From contig JAIOZI010000050.1 in NCBI GenBank assembly GCA_021740785.1, positions 1 to 38,495 on the forward strand: 38,495 nt of DNA, given 5' to 3'. The translations under genes and the position numbers were made by a program. Positions 27,131 to 36,112 of this stretch are shown here, piece after piece. Position 1 is the stretch's first letter; every line of letters starts with the position of its first letter. The stretch is from Melioribacteraceae bacterium (lineage in GTDB: Bacteria; Bacteroidota; Ignavibacteria; Ignavibacteriales; Melioribacteraceae). The notes beneath the pieces are model-generated. The model had not been told where the DNA came from. It did not search any database and saw only the letters and a list, made by a program, of their open reading frames with translations.

Positions 27131-27559
27131 CGCTTTGATTTAAAAGAATCGGCAGTATCTTTTACTTTTGACAGTAATTTTTTAACCCAAACAAATTCAG
27201 TAGCTAAAATTGATAACCCCAATGGAATTACTATAAATGCCGGTCCGGGAAGTACAATTAAACCCAGATTTTCCATTGGAAAATCTGCCCTTCGTGCCGA
27301 CAATTTGTAAGCTGAGAAATATAAGATACTTAGCCATATAGAAATTTTGGAATTCGTGATTTAAGTAAAATATTTTTCTTACAAATTGTCGGGGTTAACC
27401 CCGCTCATAAAATGTTTTATTAAAACATTTTATGAGCGACCAAAGGCAAAAAAATCATTTCCAATGATTTTTTTGGGTTAAAAATAATCCGATTACTACA
27501 ATCGTCGTCCCGACAATTCCAACAATAATCCGCTTAACTTGTTTTAGTGTTCTTTCCAT
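27127..27559 (-). pseudogene. PGPGW-family membrane protein gene split by element copy D
   Basis: The 5' part (27559 down to 27478) encodes MERTLKQVKRIIVGIVG and a hydrophobic run to VVIGLFL. The 3' part (27262 down to 27127) encodes LIVLPGPAFIVIPLGLSI, then LATEFVWVKKLL and a basic tail ending KSKR-stop. Joining them by removing the element and one TTAAA copy gives one uninterrupted frame, FLIVLPGP, matching the PGPGW transmembrane family (about 75 aa, function unknown). As it stands, translation runs from ACC into the element and stops within its first hairpin. The gene is downstream of the TolC-family gene (38-base gap), and its stop overlaps the 3' end of the giant kinase gene by two bases, tail to tail. 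Confidence 0.88.
27263..27477 (-). mobile_element. Element copy D, complete, inserted in a gene
   Basis: A 215-bp reverse-orientation copy, CCC at 27263 to GGG at 27477, with an exact duplication TTAAA (27258-27262 and 27478-27482). All modules are present: end hairpin, 15-bp inverted repeat, GGGGTTAACCCC (27391-27402), the 13-bp-stem hairpin, and the outer hairpin AAAAAAATCATT...AATGATTTTTTT. The core differs from copies A, C and E at several places, and the GCCCTTCGGGC mini-hairpin is altered to GCCCTTCGTGCC. Confidence 0.92.
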
Positions 27560-27597
27560 ATACTCACATATGACGATTTGAAAGTCAGTTTGTTTTT

Positions 27598-28911
27598 TTA
27601 ATCGGGATTCACTTTCAGCATACCCATAATCTGTTCAAGTTCCAAAATAGTAATTCGCGCCTGGTACCTTGCCGAAATTAAAGCGGTTTGTGCCCTGCTA
27701 AGATTAACCTGCGCGTCTCTGAATTCAAGTGAAGTTGTTGTGCCTGTTTCGTATTTATCCTGCTGAAGACTTAAATTCTGCTCGGCAGCTTTTACATTTT
27801 GTATTTCTAATTCAACCACTTCAAGACGTTTTTGTAGAGTAGCATATTTTTCTTTTACCAATCCGGCAAGTTGATTTTCCACATTCATCAGTGCGAGTTC
27901 CGCATTCTTTGCATCAATTTTTGCATTTTGCGAATTGATGTTATCTCTAAGCCCGTTAAAAAGATTAAAAGATAGATTTACCCCAACCGAATAATCCGTA
28001 CTTAAGGTTGTAATTTCTGTTGTAAAACGCGGGCTGTCGCTTGCAACGGTTCTATCTGAATAACCATAGTTCGCATTGAATGATAAGTTTGGATAAAATG
28101 TTGAATTTGCCAACGATAGGTTATTTTCAGCAACAGATTTATTTTGTTTTGCTGATAACAGAGCATTATTATTCTTCCCGGCAGTTTCAAGAATTTGCTC
28201 ATAGCTATAATTGAATTCGGGAATTTCAATTTCATTGTCGACAATTATTTCAGTCCCCGGTTCTTGAGCCAAGAGAATATTCAGGTTTTTCTTTGCGACA
28301 CTAACGGCTAATTGTTGATTAAAATATTCCGACTTGTCATTGTTAAGTGAAACCTGCGCATTCAACAAATCAGTGGATGAAGCTCCGCCCAGTTCATTTC
28401 TAACTTTTGATTTTTCATAGCGTGATTCGGAGATGGCTAAATTACTTTCGGCTACTTCCAGTAATTGCTGCTGCTGTACATAATTAAAATACGCCTGCAT
28501 AATTTGGATAACATTTGTTTCAATTGTAGTCCGTGCTTGATATTCTCCTAATTTTGCCAATTCAAGATAACGGCTTCGGTCGGCAAACATTCTGAAACCG
28601 TCGAATAGAGTCCAGTTGAGCGTTAACTGAGTCGCGAATCCTTTTGTGTCCGAATTTCCAAAACTGAAGGGTGAATTAGTTTCCTGCTTCGTATTTGAAT
28701 AAGAATAATTACCGGTTGCGTTAAGTGTCGGAAGGAAATTTGCTGTTCCTTTTCCTGTATTGTTGCCGGCAATTTCCGCGGTATTTCTTGCTATTCTAAT
28801 ATTGAAATTATTTTTCAAGCCTAGTTCAACTGCATCTTCCATTGTCATGACTTTCTGACCCAATAAGGGTATCGACATAAAAATGAGAAGGACAAATAAT
28901 ATATTTTTCAT
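27598..28911 (-). CDS. TolC-family outer-membrane efflux protein
   Basis: 437 aa. Signal peptide 1-18 (ends PLLGQ). Two outer-membrane efflux repeats follow: the first opens with MTMEDAVELGLKNNFNIRIA and LPTLNATGNYSYS, the second with LSLANSTFYPNLSFNANYGYS. Long alpha-helical, Gln/Asn/Ala-rich stretches match the periplasmic tunnel of TolC-type trimers. It provides the outer-membrane channel for type I secretion or RND/MFP efflux; the inner-membrane partners are not in this window, so the substrate is unknown. The broken PGPGW gene follows it on the same strand and may once have shared its transcript. The 134-bp gap to the DUF3078 gene upstream contains a terminator, so the two are probably separate units. 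Confidence 0.93.
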   Translation of the reverse strand: MKNILFVLLIFMSIPLLGQKVMTMEDAVELGLKNNFNIRIARNTAEIAGNNTGKGTANFLPTLNATGNYSYSNTKQETNSPFSFGNSDTKGFATQLTLNWTLFDGFRMFADRSRYLELAKLGEYQARTTIETNVIQIMQAYFNYVQQQQLLEVAESNLAISESRYEKSKVRNELGGASSTDLLNAQVSLNNDKSEYFNQQLAVSVAKKNLNILLAQEPGTEIIVDNEIEIPEFNYSYEQILETAGKNNNALLSAKQNKSVAENNLSLANSTFYPNLSFNANYGYSDRTVASDSPRFTTEITTLSTDYSVGVNLSFNLFNGLRDNINSQNAKIDAKNAELALMNVENQLAGLVKEKYATLQKRLEVVELEIQNVKAAEQNLSLQQDKYETGTTTSLEFRDAQVNLSRAQTALISARYQARITILELEQIMGMLKVNPD

Positions 28912-28990
28912 AAAAACACTCCAGTGATCAAAAATGACTTTCGAATATAAGTAAATACAAGAAATTTGGATAGGTAGTTCAAAATATTAA

Positions 28991-29034
28991 AAAAAGGAGA
29001 GTAAGCGGAACCCGCTTTTAACCGGCAGGCTCCT
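28991..29034 (-). terminator. Probable terminator of the DUF3078 gene
   Basis: On the minus strand, CTCCT/AGGAG forms an outer stem around an inner hairpin (AAGCGG-AAC-CCGCTT, 29003-29017), followed by a run of T (28991-28995 complement). It is 12 bases past the stop of the gene at 29046. The stem is imperfect. Confidence 0.5.
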
Positions 29035-29045
29035 CTTAATCTAAA

Positions 29046-29897
29046 TTATAATATTGAATAGGTGATTCCGATTTGCAGAGCTTCTTTGAACTGAGTTTTA
29101 ACCGTCTGCGATACTTCATGAATTATAATAACGCTCAAATTTACATTAAGCCAACTGTTGACTTCTGCTGTAATTGTATTATCCCATCGTACATCCCAAA
29201 TATCTATATCTTCAAACCGGGTGAATAATCTTAGTTTGGATTGGTAAATTAAATTTTTATCTACATTTAATTTCATATCGGTAACACTTTCCAGACCGGT
29301 TTCAAATTTGAATTTTTCTATTTCGGCAGTTTCCGGGTCATCGGAATAAGCTAGTGCCAGGGCATCTTCTCGTGTAAAAGTTTCCTGGAATGCAATACCG
29401 AGTCGTGTCCGGAAATTTTCATGTTTATCATAAGTAAACCCGATTGATTGAGTAACATAACCGGGATCGAAAAAATCTGCAATCTTTGTTTTCGGTGTTG
29501 TTTTATAATCGTAACCAGATGTAATTGCCGAACGAACAAGATTACTTATAAAAGGGTTAACTTCCCACCCGAGTATCTTGTAAGACAAAACCGTTTCAAA
29601 GAAAAATTCATTGTCGGTTGTACGTATTTCATCCTGACCTAATTTCGTTTTACCGAAAGCTCCTTTAAATTGATTTCTGAATTTCCAATTTTCCGTTAAA
29701 TAGCGAAGCGCAAAATCTCCGGTAACTGTATAAGCCAAAGAATTTTCACCGCCCTTTGCCCAATTCTCGAATGTTATCTGGCTGATATTCAATCCCGTTA
29801 CAAAAGCGGGTGACCACTTATACAACTCTAATTCCTCATCTTGTGCATTGATGTTCACAAATGCTAGTATTAATAAAATTAATAACGTTTTCTTCAT
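29046..29897 (-). CDS. DUF3078-type outer-membrane beta-barrel protein
   Basis: 283 aa with signal peptide 1-18 (ends VNINAQ). The mature protein is rich in alternating, aromatic beta-strands. The N-terminal segment WSPAFVTGLNISQITFENWA followed by KGGENSLAYTV is the recognisable DUF3078 signature, and it ends in a hydrophobic strand (IGITYSIL) suited to barrel assembly. The family is found mainly in Bacteroidota and relatives and has no established function. Monocistronic, divergent from uvrB. Confidence 0.82.
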   Translation of the reverse strand: MKKTLLILLILAFVNINAQDEELELYKWSPAFVTGLNISQITFENWAKGGENSLAYTVTGDFALRYLTENWKFRNQFKGAFGKTKLGQDEIRTTDNEFFFETVLSYKILGWEVNPFISNLVRSAITSGYDYKTTPKTKIADFFDPGYVTQSIGFTYDKHENFRTRLGIAFQETFTREDALALAYSDDPETAEIEKFKFETGLESVTDMKLNVDKNLIYQSKLRLFTRFEDIDIWDVRWDNTITAEVNSWLNVNLSVIIIHEVSQTVKTQFKEALQIGITYSIL

Positions 29898-30025
29898 TGT
29901 TGCCCCAGTTTTTGATTTAAGAAAAAGATCAATTTCGAACCTAATTTTGGTTAACTTACAGATTGCATTATTCTACTAATTCCGGAAATAAATTTAATTA
30001 AATAAAAGCTAATTGAAGAAAATAA

Positions 30026-32044
30026 ATGGAAAATTTCAAGCTGGTATCCAATTATAAACCTGCAGGTGATCAACCCAAGGCAATTGAAGAATTAACAAGA
30101 GGAATACTTAAAGGAGATAAACATCAAGTGCTTCTCGGTGTTACCGGCAGCGGTAAAACTTTTACAATGTCGAATATTATAGAGAAGGTTAACAAGCCGA
30201 CGTTAATTATCTCCCACAATAAAACTTTGGCGGCACAGCTCTATTCCGAATTTAAGGGATTTTTCCCGCATAATGCGGTCGAGTTTTTTATCAGTTATTA
30301 TGATTATTATCAACCCGAAGCTTACGTGGTAAAAAGTGATTTATATATTGAAAAGGATTTTTCGGTAAATGAAGAAATCGACAGACTCCGGCTCAAAGCT
30401 ACAACTTCATTAATCGAAGGGAGGAATGATGTGCTGATTGTTGCCAGCGTAAGCTGTATTTACGGAATCGGCGCTCCCGACGAATATGCGCGGCAGATCA
30501 TCTTTATTAAAAAGGGAGCACAAATCGAAAGGAAGAAACTTCTGCGGCAATTGATTGATATTTATTACGTAAGAAATGATGTGGAGTTTACACGCGGTAC
30601 TTTCCGTGCCCGCGGTGATGTTGTTGAGATAATCCCGGCTTATCAATATGAGGAGGCGGTAAGAGTTGAATTCTGGGGCGATGAAATCGAACGGCTTTCA
30701 ATAATTGATTCGGTTACAGGGGAGGTAATTAAGGAAGTTGAATCACAAGCAATTTATCCCGCAAAATATTTTGTTACCACCAAGGAGCAGGCTGCCAGGG
30801 CAATTAAAACTATTGATGATGAACTAAAAGAGAGACTGAAGTATTTATGGAAGGAAGAAAAATATGTCGAAGCTCAGCGGTTGGAACAGCGCACCCGTTA
30901 TGATATTGAAATGATAAAGGAAATCGGGTACTGTTCGGGAATTGAAAATTATTCGCGCCACATGGATGCCAGGTTGCCGGGCTCGCGTCCCGCATGTCTG
31001 TTCGATTATTTTCCTGATGATTATTTATTAATAATTGATGAATCACACGTAACTGTTCCGCAGATAGGCGGCATGTATAAAGGCGACCGCTCACGAAAGG
31101 AAACGCTCGTTGAGTTCGGGTTCCGCCTGCCGTCCGCACTTGATAACCGTCCGCTTAAATTTGATGAATTTGAGAAGCTTGTTAACCAGGTGGTTTATGT
31201 AAGCGCTACGCCGGGTGATTATGAGTTGACTAAAACCGGGGGCTCTTATGTTGAACAGGTTATTCGTCCAACAGGGCTGCTCGATCCGATGATAGAAGTG
31301 CGACCGGTTAAAACTCAGATTGATGATTTGATTGGTGAAATTAAATCGCGGACAAAAAGGAAAGAAAGAATTCTTGTTACAACATTAACAAAAAAAATGG
31401 CTGAAGATTTAACAGATTACCTGGATAAGATAAACATAAAAGTTCGTTACATTCACAGTGATATTGATGCGCTCGAACGTGTGGAAATTATACGTGATCT
31501 GCGTATCGGTGATTTTGACGTTTTGGTTGGCGTTAATCTGCTTCGTGAAGGTTTAGATTTACCGGAAGTTTCTCTCGTTGCAATAATTGATGCCGATAAA
31601 GAAGGTTTCTTGAGAAGCGAACGGTCTCTGATGCAGACTGCCGGACGAACTGCCCGAAACGTAAACGGAATAGTGATAATGTATGCCGATTTTATTACTA
31701 ACTCTATGAAGAAAACTATTGATGAAACCAACAGGCGGAGAATTCTACAATTGGAATACAATGAAAAACACGGAATTACTCCGAAAACAATTTTTAAAAG
31801 CCGTGAAGAAATTATGTCGTCTACTTCTATTGCCGATGTAAGAAAGAAAGATCCGAATCAAGATCTTGCTGCATTTTCGAAAGTTGCTGAACCTGTTTTA
31901 AAATATATGACCGATGATCAAAAGAAAGATTTGATTGATCAAATGTCTGAAGAAATGATAACCGCTGCAAAAGATCTTGAATTTGAAAGAGCGGCATTTT
32001 TGAGAGATGAAATTGAAAAACTGCAGAAGATGATAAAGTCTTGA
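30026..32044 (+). CDS. uvrB: Excinuclease ABC subunit B
   Basis: A 672-aa helicase-like damage-verification subunit of nucleotide excision repair; it accepts DNA from UvrA and recruits UvrC. Walker A GVTGSGKT is at 38-45, and the damage-probing beta-hairpin [11 protein letters not shown] at 91-101. The DEAD-type motif DESH is at 338-341, and [10 protein letters not shown] at 391-400. The helicase motif [18 protein letters not shown] is followed by QTAGRTARN. The C-terminal UVR domain (about 632-668, with [13 protein letters not shown]) binds UvrC. Length and motifs are fully typical. The ribosome site is weak (GAAGAA). It stands alone here; no other uvr genes or SOS box are recognised. Confidence 0.98.
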   Translation: MENFKLVSNYKPAGDQPKAIEELTRGILKGDKHQVLLGVTGSGKTFTMSNIIEKVNKPTLIISHNKTLAAQLYSEFKGFFPHNAVEFFISYYDYYQPEAYVVKSDLYIEKDFSVNEEIDRLRLKATTSLIEGRNDVLIVASVSCIYGIGAPDEYARQIIFIKKGAQIERKKLLRQLIDIYYVRNDVEFTRGTFRARGDVVEIIPAYQYEEAVRVEFWGDEIERLSIIDSVTGEVIKEVESQAIYPAKYFVTTKEQAARAIKTIDDELKERLKYLWKEEKYVEAQRLEQRTRYDIEMIKEIGYCSGIENYSRHMDARLPGSRPACLFDYFPDDYLLIIDESHVTVPQIGGMYKGDRSRKETLVEFGFRLPSALDNRPLKFDEFEKLVNQVVYVSATPGDYELTKTGGSYVEQVIRPTGLLDPMIEVRPVKTQIDDLIGEIKSRTKRKERILVTTLTKKMAEDLTDYLDKINIKVRYIHSDIDALERVEIIRDLRIGDFDVLVGVNLLREGLDLPEVSLVAIIDADKEGFLRSERSLMQTAGRTARNVNGIVIMYADFITNSMKKTIDETNRRRILQLEYNEKHGITPKTIFKSREEIMSSTSIADVRKKDPNQDLAAFSKVAEPVLKYMTDDQKKDLIDQMSEEMITAAKDLEFERAAFLRDEIEKLQKMIKS

Positions 32045-32070
32045 TTGAGAATAACTCTCAATTAAATTTT
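32044..32070 (+). terminator. Probable terminator of uvrB
   Basis: A 7-bp stem ATTGAGA (32044-32050) with TCTCAAT (32056-32062), 5-base loop, followed by TAAATTTTTT. The stem starts at the last base of the uvrB stop codon. AT-rich, so only moderately strong. Confidence 0.5.
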
Positions 32071-32130
32071 TTGTTTATTTCTAAATTACTTTACCAGGAA
32101 AATAACAGCAGCATGACGAGGTAATGTTAA

Positions 32131-32562
32131 TTAGCTTTGTTTCGTAGAATGAGCAGCTAATTCAATTTCAAATTGGTTCTGGGCTGTTTGAAATTTTATA
32201 TCAAAAAACTCAAAGAATCCTTTGTGCCCTAGTAATACTCCAAAATTGTTTGACTTTAAATATGAAATATCAGCAAGAAATTTGCGATCATTAAATCCAT
32301 CAACTTCTAGTTCAACTTTGGAATCCCATATGGGCTGAGGTTCTCCATACACTCCGTGAGTGGTTGAGGCAGGATTACAAATCTTAAAATCATAACCCAA
32401 TTGTTTCCCTATTTGTTTATTAATCATCGTTCTATCTGCACCGGAATCAATGATAGCCCAAGTGGAAAATGATTTTGTCTTTAACTTTAATTTTACTTCT
32501 ATTATAGGTCTATAAATATATGTGTTGTTTGGAGCGGGGAATCTGCGATAAGGAATAATCAT
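32131..32562 (-). CDS. Retropepsin-like aspartic protease domain protein
   Basis: A 143-aa single-domain protein. The segment AIIDSGADRTMINKQIG (36-52) carries the retropepsin catalytic triad D-S/T-G (DSG at 39-41), and GVLLGHKGFFEFFDIKF near the C-terminus is the usual flap-and-strand ending of small bacterial retropepsin-like proteins. Such enzymes work as homodimers; the substrate is unknown. No signal peptide, so cytoplasmic. It starts 3 bases after the stop of the 66-aa gene upstream, so the two form an operon. It is convergent with uvrB. Confidence 0.78.
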   Translation of the reverse strand: MIIPYRRFPAPNNTYIYRPIIEVKLKLKTKSFSTWAIIDSGADRTMINKQIGKQLGYDFKICNPASTTHGVYGEPQPIWDSKVELEVDGFNDRKFLADISYLKSNNFGVLLGHKGFFEFFDIKFQTAQNQFEIELAAHSTKQS

Positions 32563-32565
32563 AAC

Positions 32566-32766
32566 TTATACTATAGATGGTGTTAGGTACGATTTTGAGT
32601 CGGGAACTTTCAACAATATTCCATCTGATAATTTATCTTTAATTTCCTCTAAGTTGTCGGATGAAGCCAACACAGTAGCTCCATCTTCTGAAAGAATCAC
32701 CCATTTATTGTCGAGATCTTTCAGTAATTCATAAAAATCGATATTTTTATTCTTTTTGTTTTCCAT
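32566..32766 (-). CDS. Small DUF5678-like protein paired with the retropepsin-like gene
   Basis: 66 aa, cytoplasmic, acidic-basic mix. The central WVILSEDGATVLASSDNLEE pattern and the ending ILLKVPDSKSYL resemble DUF5678-type small proteins, which I recall as sitting next to retropepsin-like genes; this recollection needs a search to confirm. It is the first gene of the two-gene operon. No strong ribosome site. A partner, substrate or antitoxin-like role is possible but only guessed from the pairing. Confidence 0.6.
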   Translation of the reverse strand: MENKKNKNIDFYELLKDLDNKWVILSEDGATVLASSDNLEEIKDKLSDGILLKVPDSKSYLTPSIV

Positions 32767-32995
32767 TTCATTTTCACTTTTGCATACTAATTTAATATTA
32801 TTATCGTAAATTTCAAGTGTCGTTTCACCCCTCTTAATACAGAATTGGACAATTCTTCATTGAAATCCCGACTTTCACTAAGTAAGAAAGAGTAATTTTG
32901 AAACTGATATTCCATTGAAATATATATGACTTTTATCACTCCATTTTTTTCATGATATTTGTTTTTATATCTGAAATGAAATTGAAAAGGTAGTA

Positions 32996-35323
32996 ATGAA
33001 ATTTGCATTAATGATTATAGTGTTTTGTAACTCGTTTAATTATGCGCAATCCGATGAGAGCTGGAAAGTTTATGATGATTCCCAGGTTGCGATAATAAAC
33101 ATTGCTATGGATCCGGCTGATCTTGAGTATATTTTCGATAATCTTTATGATGATGTAGAAAAACCCGCTGTTGTTCATTATCAGAATGCTTACATAAACG
33201 AAACAGTAGATTCGGTGGGAATAAGAATAAGAGGAAATACTTCGAGGGATTCACAAAAAAAATCATTTAAGTTGAGCTTTAACGCTTTTGAGTCCGGCAG
33301 AAAATTTTACGGATTGGAAAAGATGAATATCAACGGCGAGCATAATGATCCGTCTATTGTCAGAAGTAAACTTTGCTGGGATTTATTTGCAAAAAGCGGC
33401 ATGATCGCTTCACGCGCAAATCATGCTGAGGTTTATATAAACGGTGATTATTACGGGCTCTATATTTCGGTTGAACATATCGATGAAGAATTTGTAAATA
33501 AAAATTATGATGATGATTCAGGCAATCTTTGGAAATGCTTGTGGCCTGCCGATTTGGATTACCTTAGTGATAACCCGAACTCTTACAAATTAATGTCCGG
33601 TGGAAGAAGAGTTTATGAGTTAAAGACAAACACGGATGAGGATGATTATACCAATCTCGCACGGTTTATCAGAATATTAAATTTAACTCCAATAGAAAAC
33701 CTCCCGGATTCTCTTGAAAAAATATTGCATGTACCCGAGGTTTTAAAATATTTAGCTTGGGATGTTTTGATGGGAAGCTGGGATGATTACTGGGGGAATA
33801 AAAACAACTTTTATTTGTATCATGATCCTTCGGTGGATAAGTTTCATATAATTCCTTATGATTATGATAATACGCTCGGTATAGATTGGTCGGGAATTGA
33901 TTGGGCGACTGCCGATATTTATAATTTTCCGAATATTTCAGGCGGTCCGCGTCCGTTAGCCGAAAGACTTCTTCAAATTCCTGCTTACCGTGATCTTTAC
34001 ACACATTACCTCGAGTTTTTCCGGGATGAAATTTTTAAGCTGTGGAATTGGGAAAATGAAATTCTAGATATACAGGCAATGATTTCTAACTCTGCAATTG
34101 AGGATACATACCGGACATTGGATTATGGTTTCACTGTTGCCGATTTCTTCGAATCTTATACAAGCTCGCATTTTGAAAAACTTCATGTGCGATGGGGATT
34201 GAGAGAGTTTATAATCGATAGAAGTGAATCACTCGATGATCAATTTGAATACCTTGATGCAGCACCTTATGCGTACGGGATTGATTATTATCCGAAAAAT
34301 CCTCTTCCTACAGATTCAATTTATGTTGCTGTTTCGGCTTTTAGTCATACCGGAATTTCTAACGCGCAAATTTTGGTTTACCCGGAAGATTTAACGATCG
34401 TATATAATTATCCGTTGACCTACAACCCAATTGAATCAACGTTAATAGTTGATGAATACGATAGATGGTTTGGCGTAATACCTCCGCTGGGAGAAGGCGG
34501 TTCGGCAGAATTTGAAATCTATTTTTTGGATAACAACATCAACGAATCTACCTATCCTTTAAACGGAAAAATAAAAATTGAAGCAGCGGAAGTTTCCTCT
34601 TCGTCTATTTTAATAAATGAATTTTTGGCAAGCAATGAGTCGGCATACACTGACCCTCATGGTGAATTTGACGATTGGCTGGAAATTTATAATAATTCTG
34701 TGGAACCGGTTTTACTAACAGGGATGTATTTGACCGATAAACAGGACAATCTAACAAAATGGCAGTTCACTCAGGATGATTTATACATTGCTGCCGGTGA
34801 ATTTTTAATTGTTTGGTGTGATGAAGATTCGGGACAGGTCGGTTTGCACTCTAATTTCAAACTGGATGCCGATGGTGAATATATAGCTTTGGTATCCGGC
34901 AATGGCAATACTATAATTGATGAAATTGAATTCGGTACGCAGCAATCAGATATTTCTTTCGGGCGGTATCCTGATGCATATGAGCACTGGGGATCTATGG
35001 AACCAACTCCCGGTTTTTCCAATTCCCCGGTTTCCGTTGAGGAGAAAGATGAAGTCGTACGTGATTTTAAACTTTCGGTTTTCCCGAATCCGTTCAATCC
35101 ATCGACGAATATCCAGTTTGAACTTCCTGAACAATCGGATGTTGACTTAACCGTTTTTAATTTGTTGGGTGAAAAAGTCTGGCAGAAAAAATTGACTGCA
35201 CAAAAACCCGGGATACATAAAATTAATTTCACACCGGATTATTCAATAGCATCAGGAGTATACTTTGTCAGTATCCGCGCAGGGAAATTTTCAGATGCAA
35301 AAAAAATTGTATTGATGAGGTGA
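32996..35323 (+). CDS. Secreted CotH-kinase protein with lamin-tail and T9SS domains
   Basis: 775 aa. Signal peptide 1-17 (ends FNYAQ). The CotH kinase-like domain (about 30-410) has RIRGNTSRDSQKKSFKL at 77-93, the active-site region DDYWGNKNNFYLY (263-275) and the metal-binding IPYDYDNTLG (286-295). CotH in Bacillus phosphorylates spore-coat protein; secreted relatives in non-spore-formers are uncharacterised. A lamin-tail-like beta domain follows (about 536-665, with INEFLASN and DDWLEIYN), then a T9SS type A sorting domain (685-775, VFPNPFNPSTN and a final KKIVLMR). So it is probably exported to the surface. AAAGG lies 5 bases before ATG. Its stop codon overlaps the ribosome site of the HAD gene. 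Confidence 0.92.
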   Translation: MKFALMIIVFCNSFNYAQSDESWKVYDDSQVAIINIAMDPADLEYIFDNLYDDVEKPAVVHYQNAYINETVDSVGIRIRGNTSRDSQKKSFKLSFNAFESGRKFYGLEKMNINGEHNDPSIVRSKLCWDLFAKSGMIASRANHAEVYINGDYYGLYISVEHIDEEFVNKNYDDDSGNLWKCLWPADLDYLSDNPNSYKLMSGGRRVYELKTNTDEDDYTNLARFIRILNLTPIENLPDSLEKILHVPEVLKYLAWDVLMGSWDDYWGNKNNFYLYHDPSVDKFHIIPYDYDNTLGIDWSGIDWATADIYNFPNISGGPRPLAERLLQIPAYRDLYTHYLEFFRDEIFKLWNWENEILDIQAMISNSAIEDTYRTLDYGFTVADFFESYTSSHFEKLHVRWGLREFIIDRSESLDDQFEYLDAAPYAYGIDYYPKNPLPTDSIYVAVSAFSHTGISNAQILVYPEDLTIVYNYPLTYNPIESTLIVDEYDRWFGVIPPLGEGGSAEFEIYFLDNNINESTYPLNGKIKIEAAEVSSSSILINEFLASNESAYTDPHGEFDDWLEIYNNSVEPVLLTGMYLTDKQDNLTKWQFTQDDLYIAAGEFLIVWCDEDSGQVGLHSNFKLDADGEYIALVSGNGNTIIDEIEFGTQQSDISFGRYPDAYEHWGSMEPTPGFSNSPVSVEEKDEVVRDFKLSVFPNPFNPSTNIQFELPEQSDVDLTVFNLLGEKVWQKKLTAQKPGIHKINFTPDYSIASGVYFVSIRAGKFSDAKKIVLMR

Positions 35324-35329
35324 TTTTAC

Positions 35330-35998
35330 TTGTTAGTAAAAGTTGATATAAAAAAATATAAGCACGTCATTTGGGATTGGAACGGAACCTTGCTTGATGA
35401 TGTATTCCTTTGTGCCGACATAATGAATGGAATACTAGGTAAAAGAAATCTGCCTGCCATAACAATAGATTATTATAAGAGTATTTTCACATTCCCGGTT
35501 AAAGATTATTATGCAAAGACCGGGCTGGATTTTGAGAAAGAAACTTTTGATAAATTGGGATTGGAATTCATCGTTGAATATGAAAGAAGAAAAACAGAGT
35601 GCACTCTTTACCCCGGCGCTTTGGATGTATTAAAAAAAATTAATGAATTAAATATTGAGCAGTCGATACTATCAGCCTATTCGCAGCACACTTTAGAAGA
35701 GATTGTTAAGTATTTCAAATTAGATAAATTTTTTATCGGGCTTGTTGGTCTGGATAATGTTTATGCTGCCGGTAAAATGGAAAATGGTAAAAAATGGATT
35801 AAAGAATTAAATCACCCTGATGGTTCGGTATTATTTATCGGTGATACGCTGCATGATTTTGAAGTCGCCAATGAAATCGGCGCCGATTGTATAATGATAT
35901 CTGCCGGTCATCAAACAAAAAAAACACTCGAAACATGCGGGGTTCCTGTTTTTGATAACCTGAATGATCTTTTTGCAAAAATCGAGGGGGATCTTTAA
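35330..35998 (+). CDS. HAD-superfamily phosphatase
   Basis: A 222-aa cytoplasmic HAD hydrolase of the phosphoglycolate phosphatase-like group (helical cap at about 24-90). Motif I is DWNGTLLDD (16-24): the nucleophile D16 is present but the usual acid/base Asp two residues later is Asn (N18). Motif II is SAYSQH, motif III a Lys in GKMENGKKW, and motif IV FIGDTLHDFEVA with the metal-binding Asp pair. The start is TTG at 35330 with GAGGTGA at 35317-35323; the ribosome site includes the CotH gene's stop, so translation is coupled. The substrate is unknown; DWNGT is, as I recall, a recurring variant in this group. Confidence 0.88.
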   Translation: MLVKVDIKKYKHVIWDWNGTLLDDVFLCADIMNGILGKRNLPAITIDYYKSIFTFPVKDYYAKTGLDFEKETFDKLGLEFIVEYERRKTECTLYPGALDVLKKINELNIEQSILSAYSQHTLEEIVKYFKLDKFFIGLVGLDNVYAAGKMENGKKWIKELNHPDGSVLFIGDTLHDFEVANEIGADCIMISAGHQTKKTLETCGVPVFDNLNDLFAKIEGDL

Positions 35999-36112
35999 CC
36001 TTTAATGATATTTAAATATCCTTCCTAAAAACAATTGCTTTTATACAATAGGGTGTCTAAATTTAAAGTCTGAATTTTTTTGTTAAGTTTAAAAATAAGG
36101 GAGTTGTAAAAT

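Noticed and set aside
32787-33008. 73-aa minus-strand frame upstream of the CotH-like gene
   Set aside because: It overlaps the start and ribosome site of the CotH-like gene, which has strong domain evidence, and has no ribosome site of its own.
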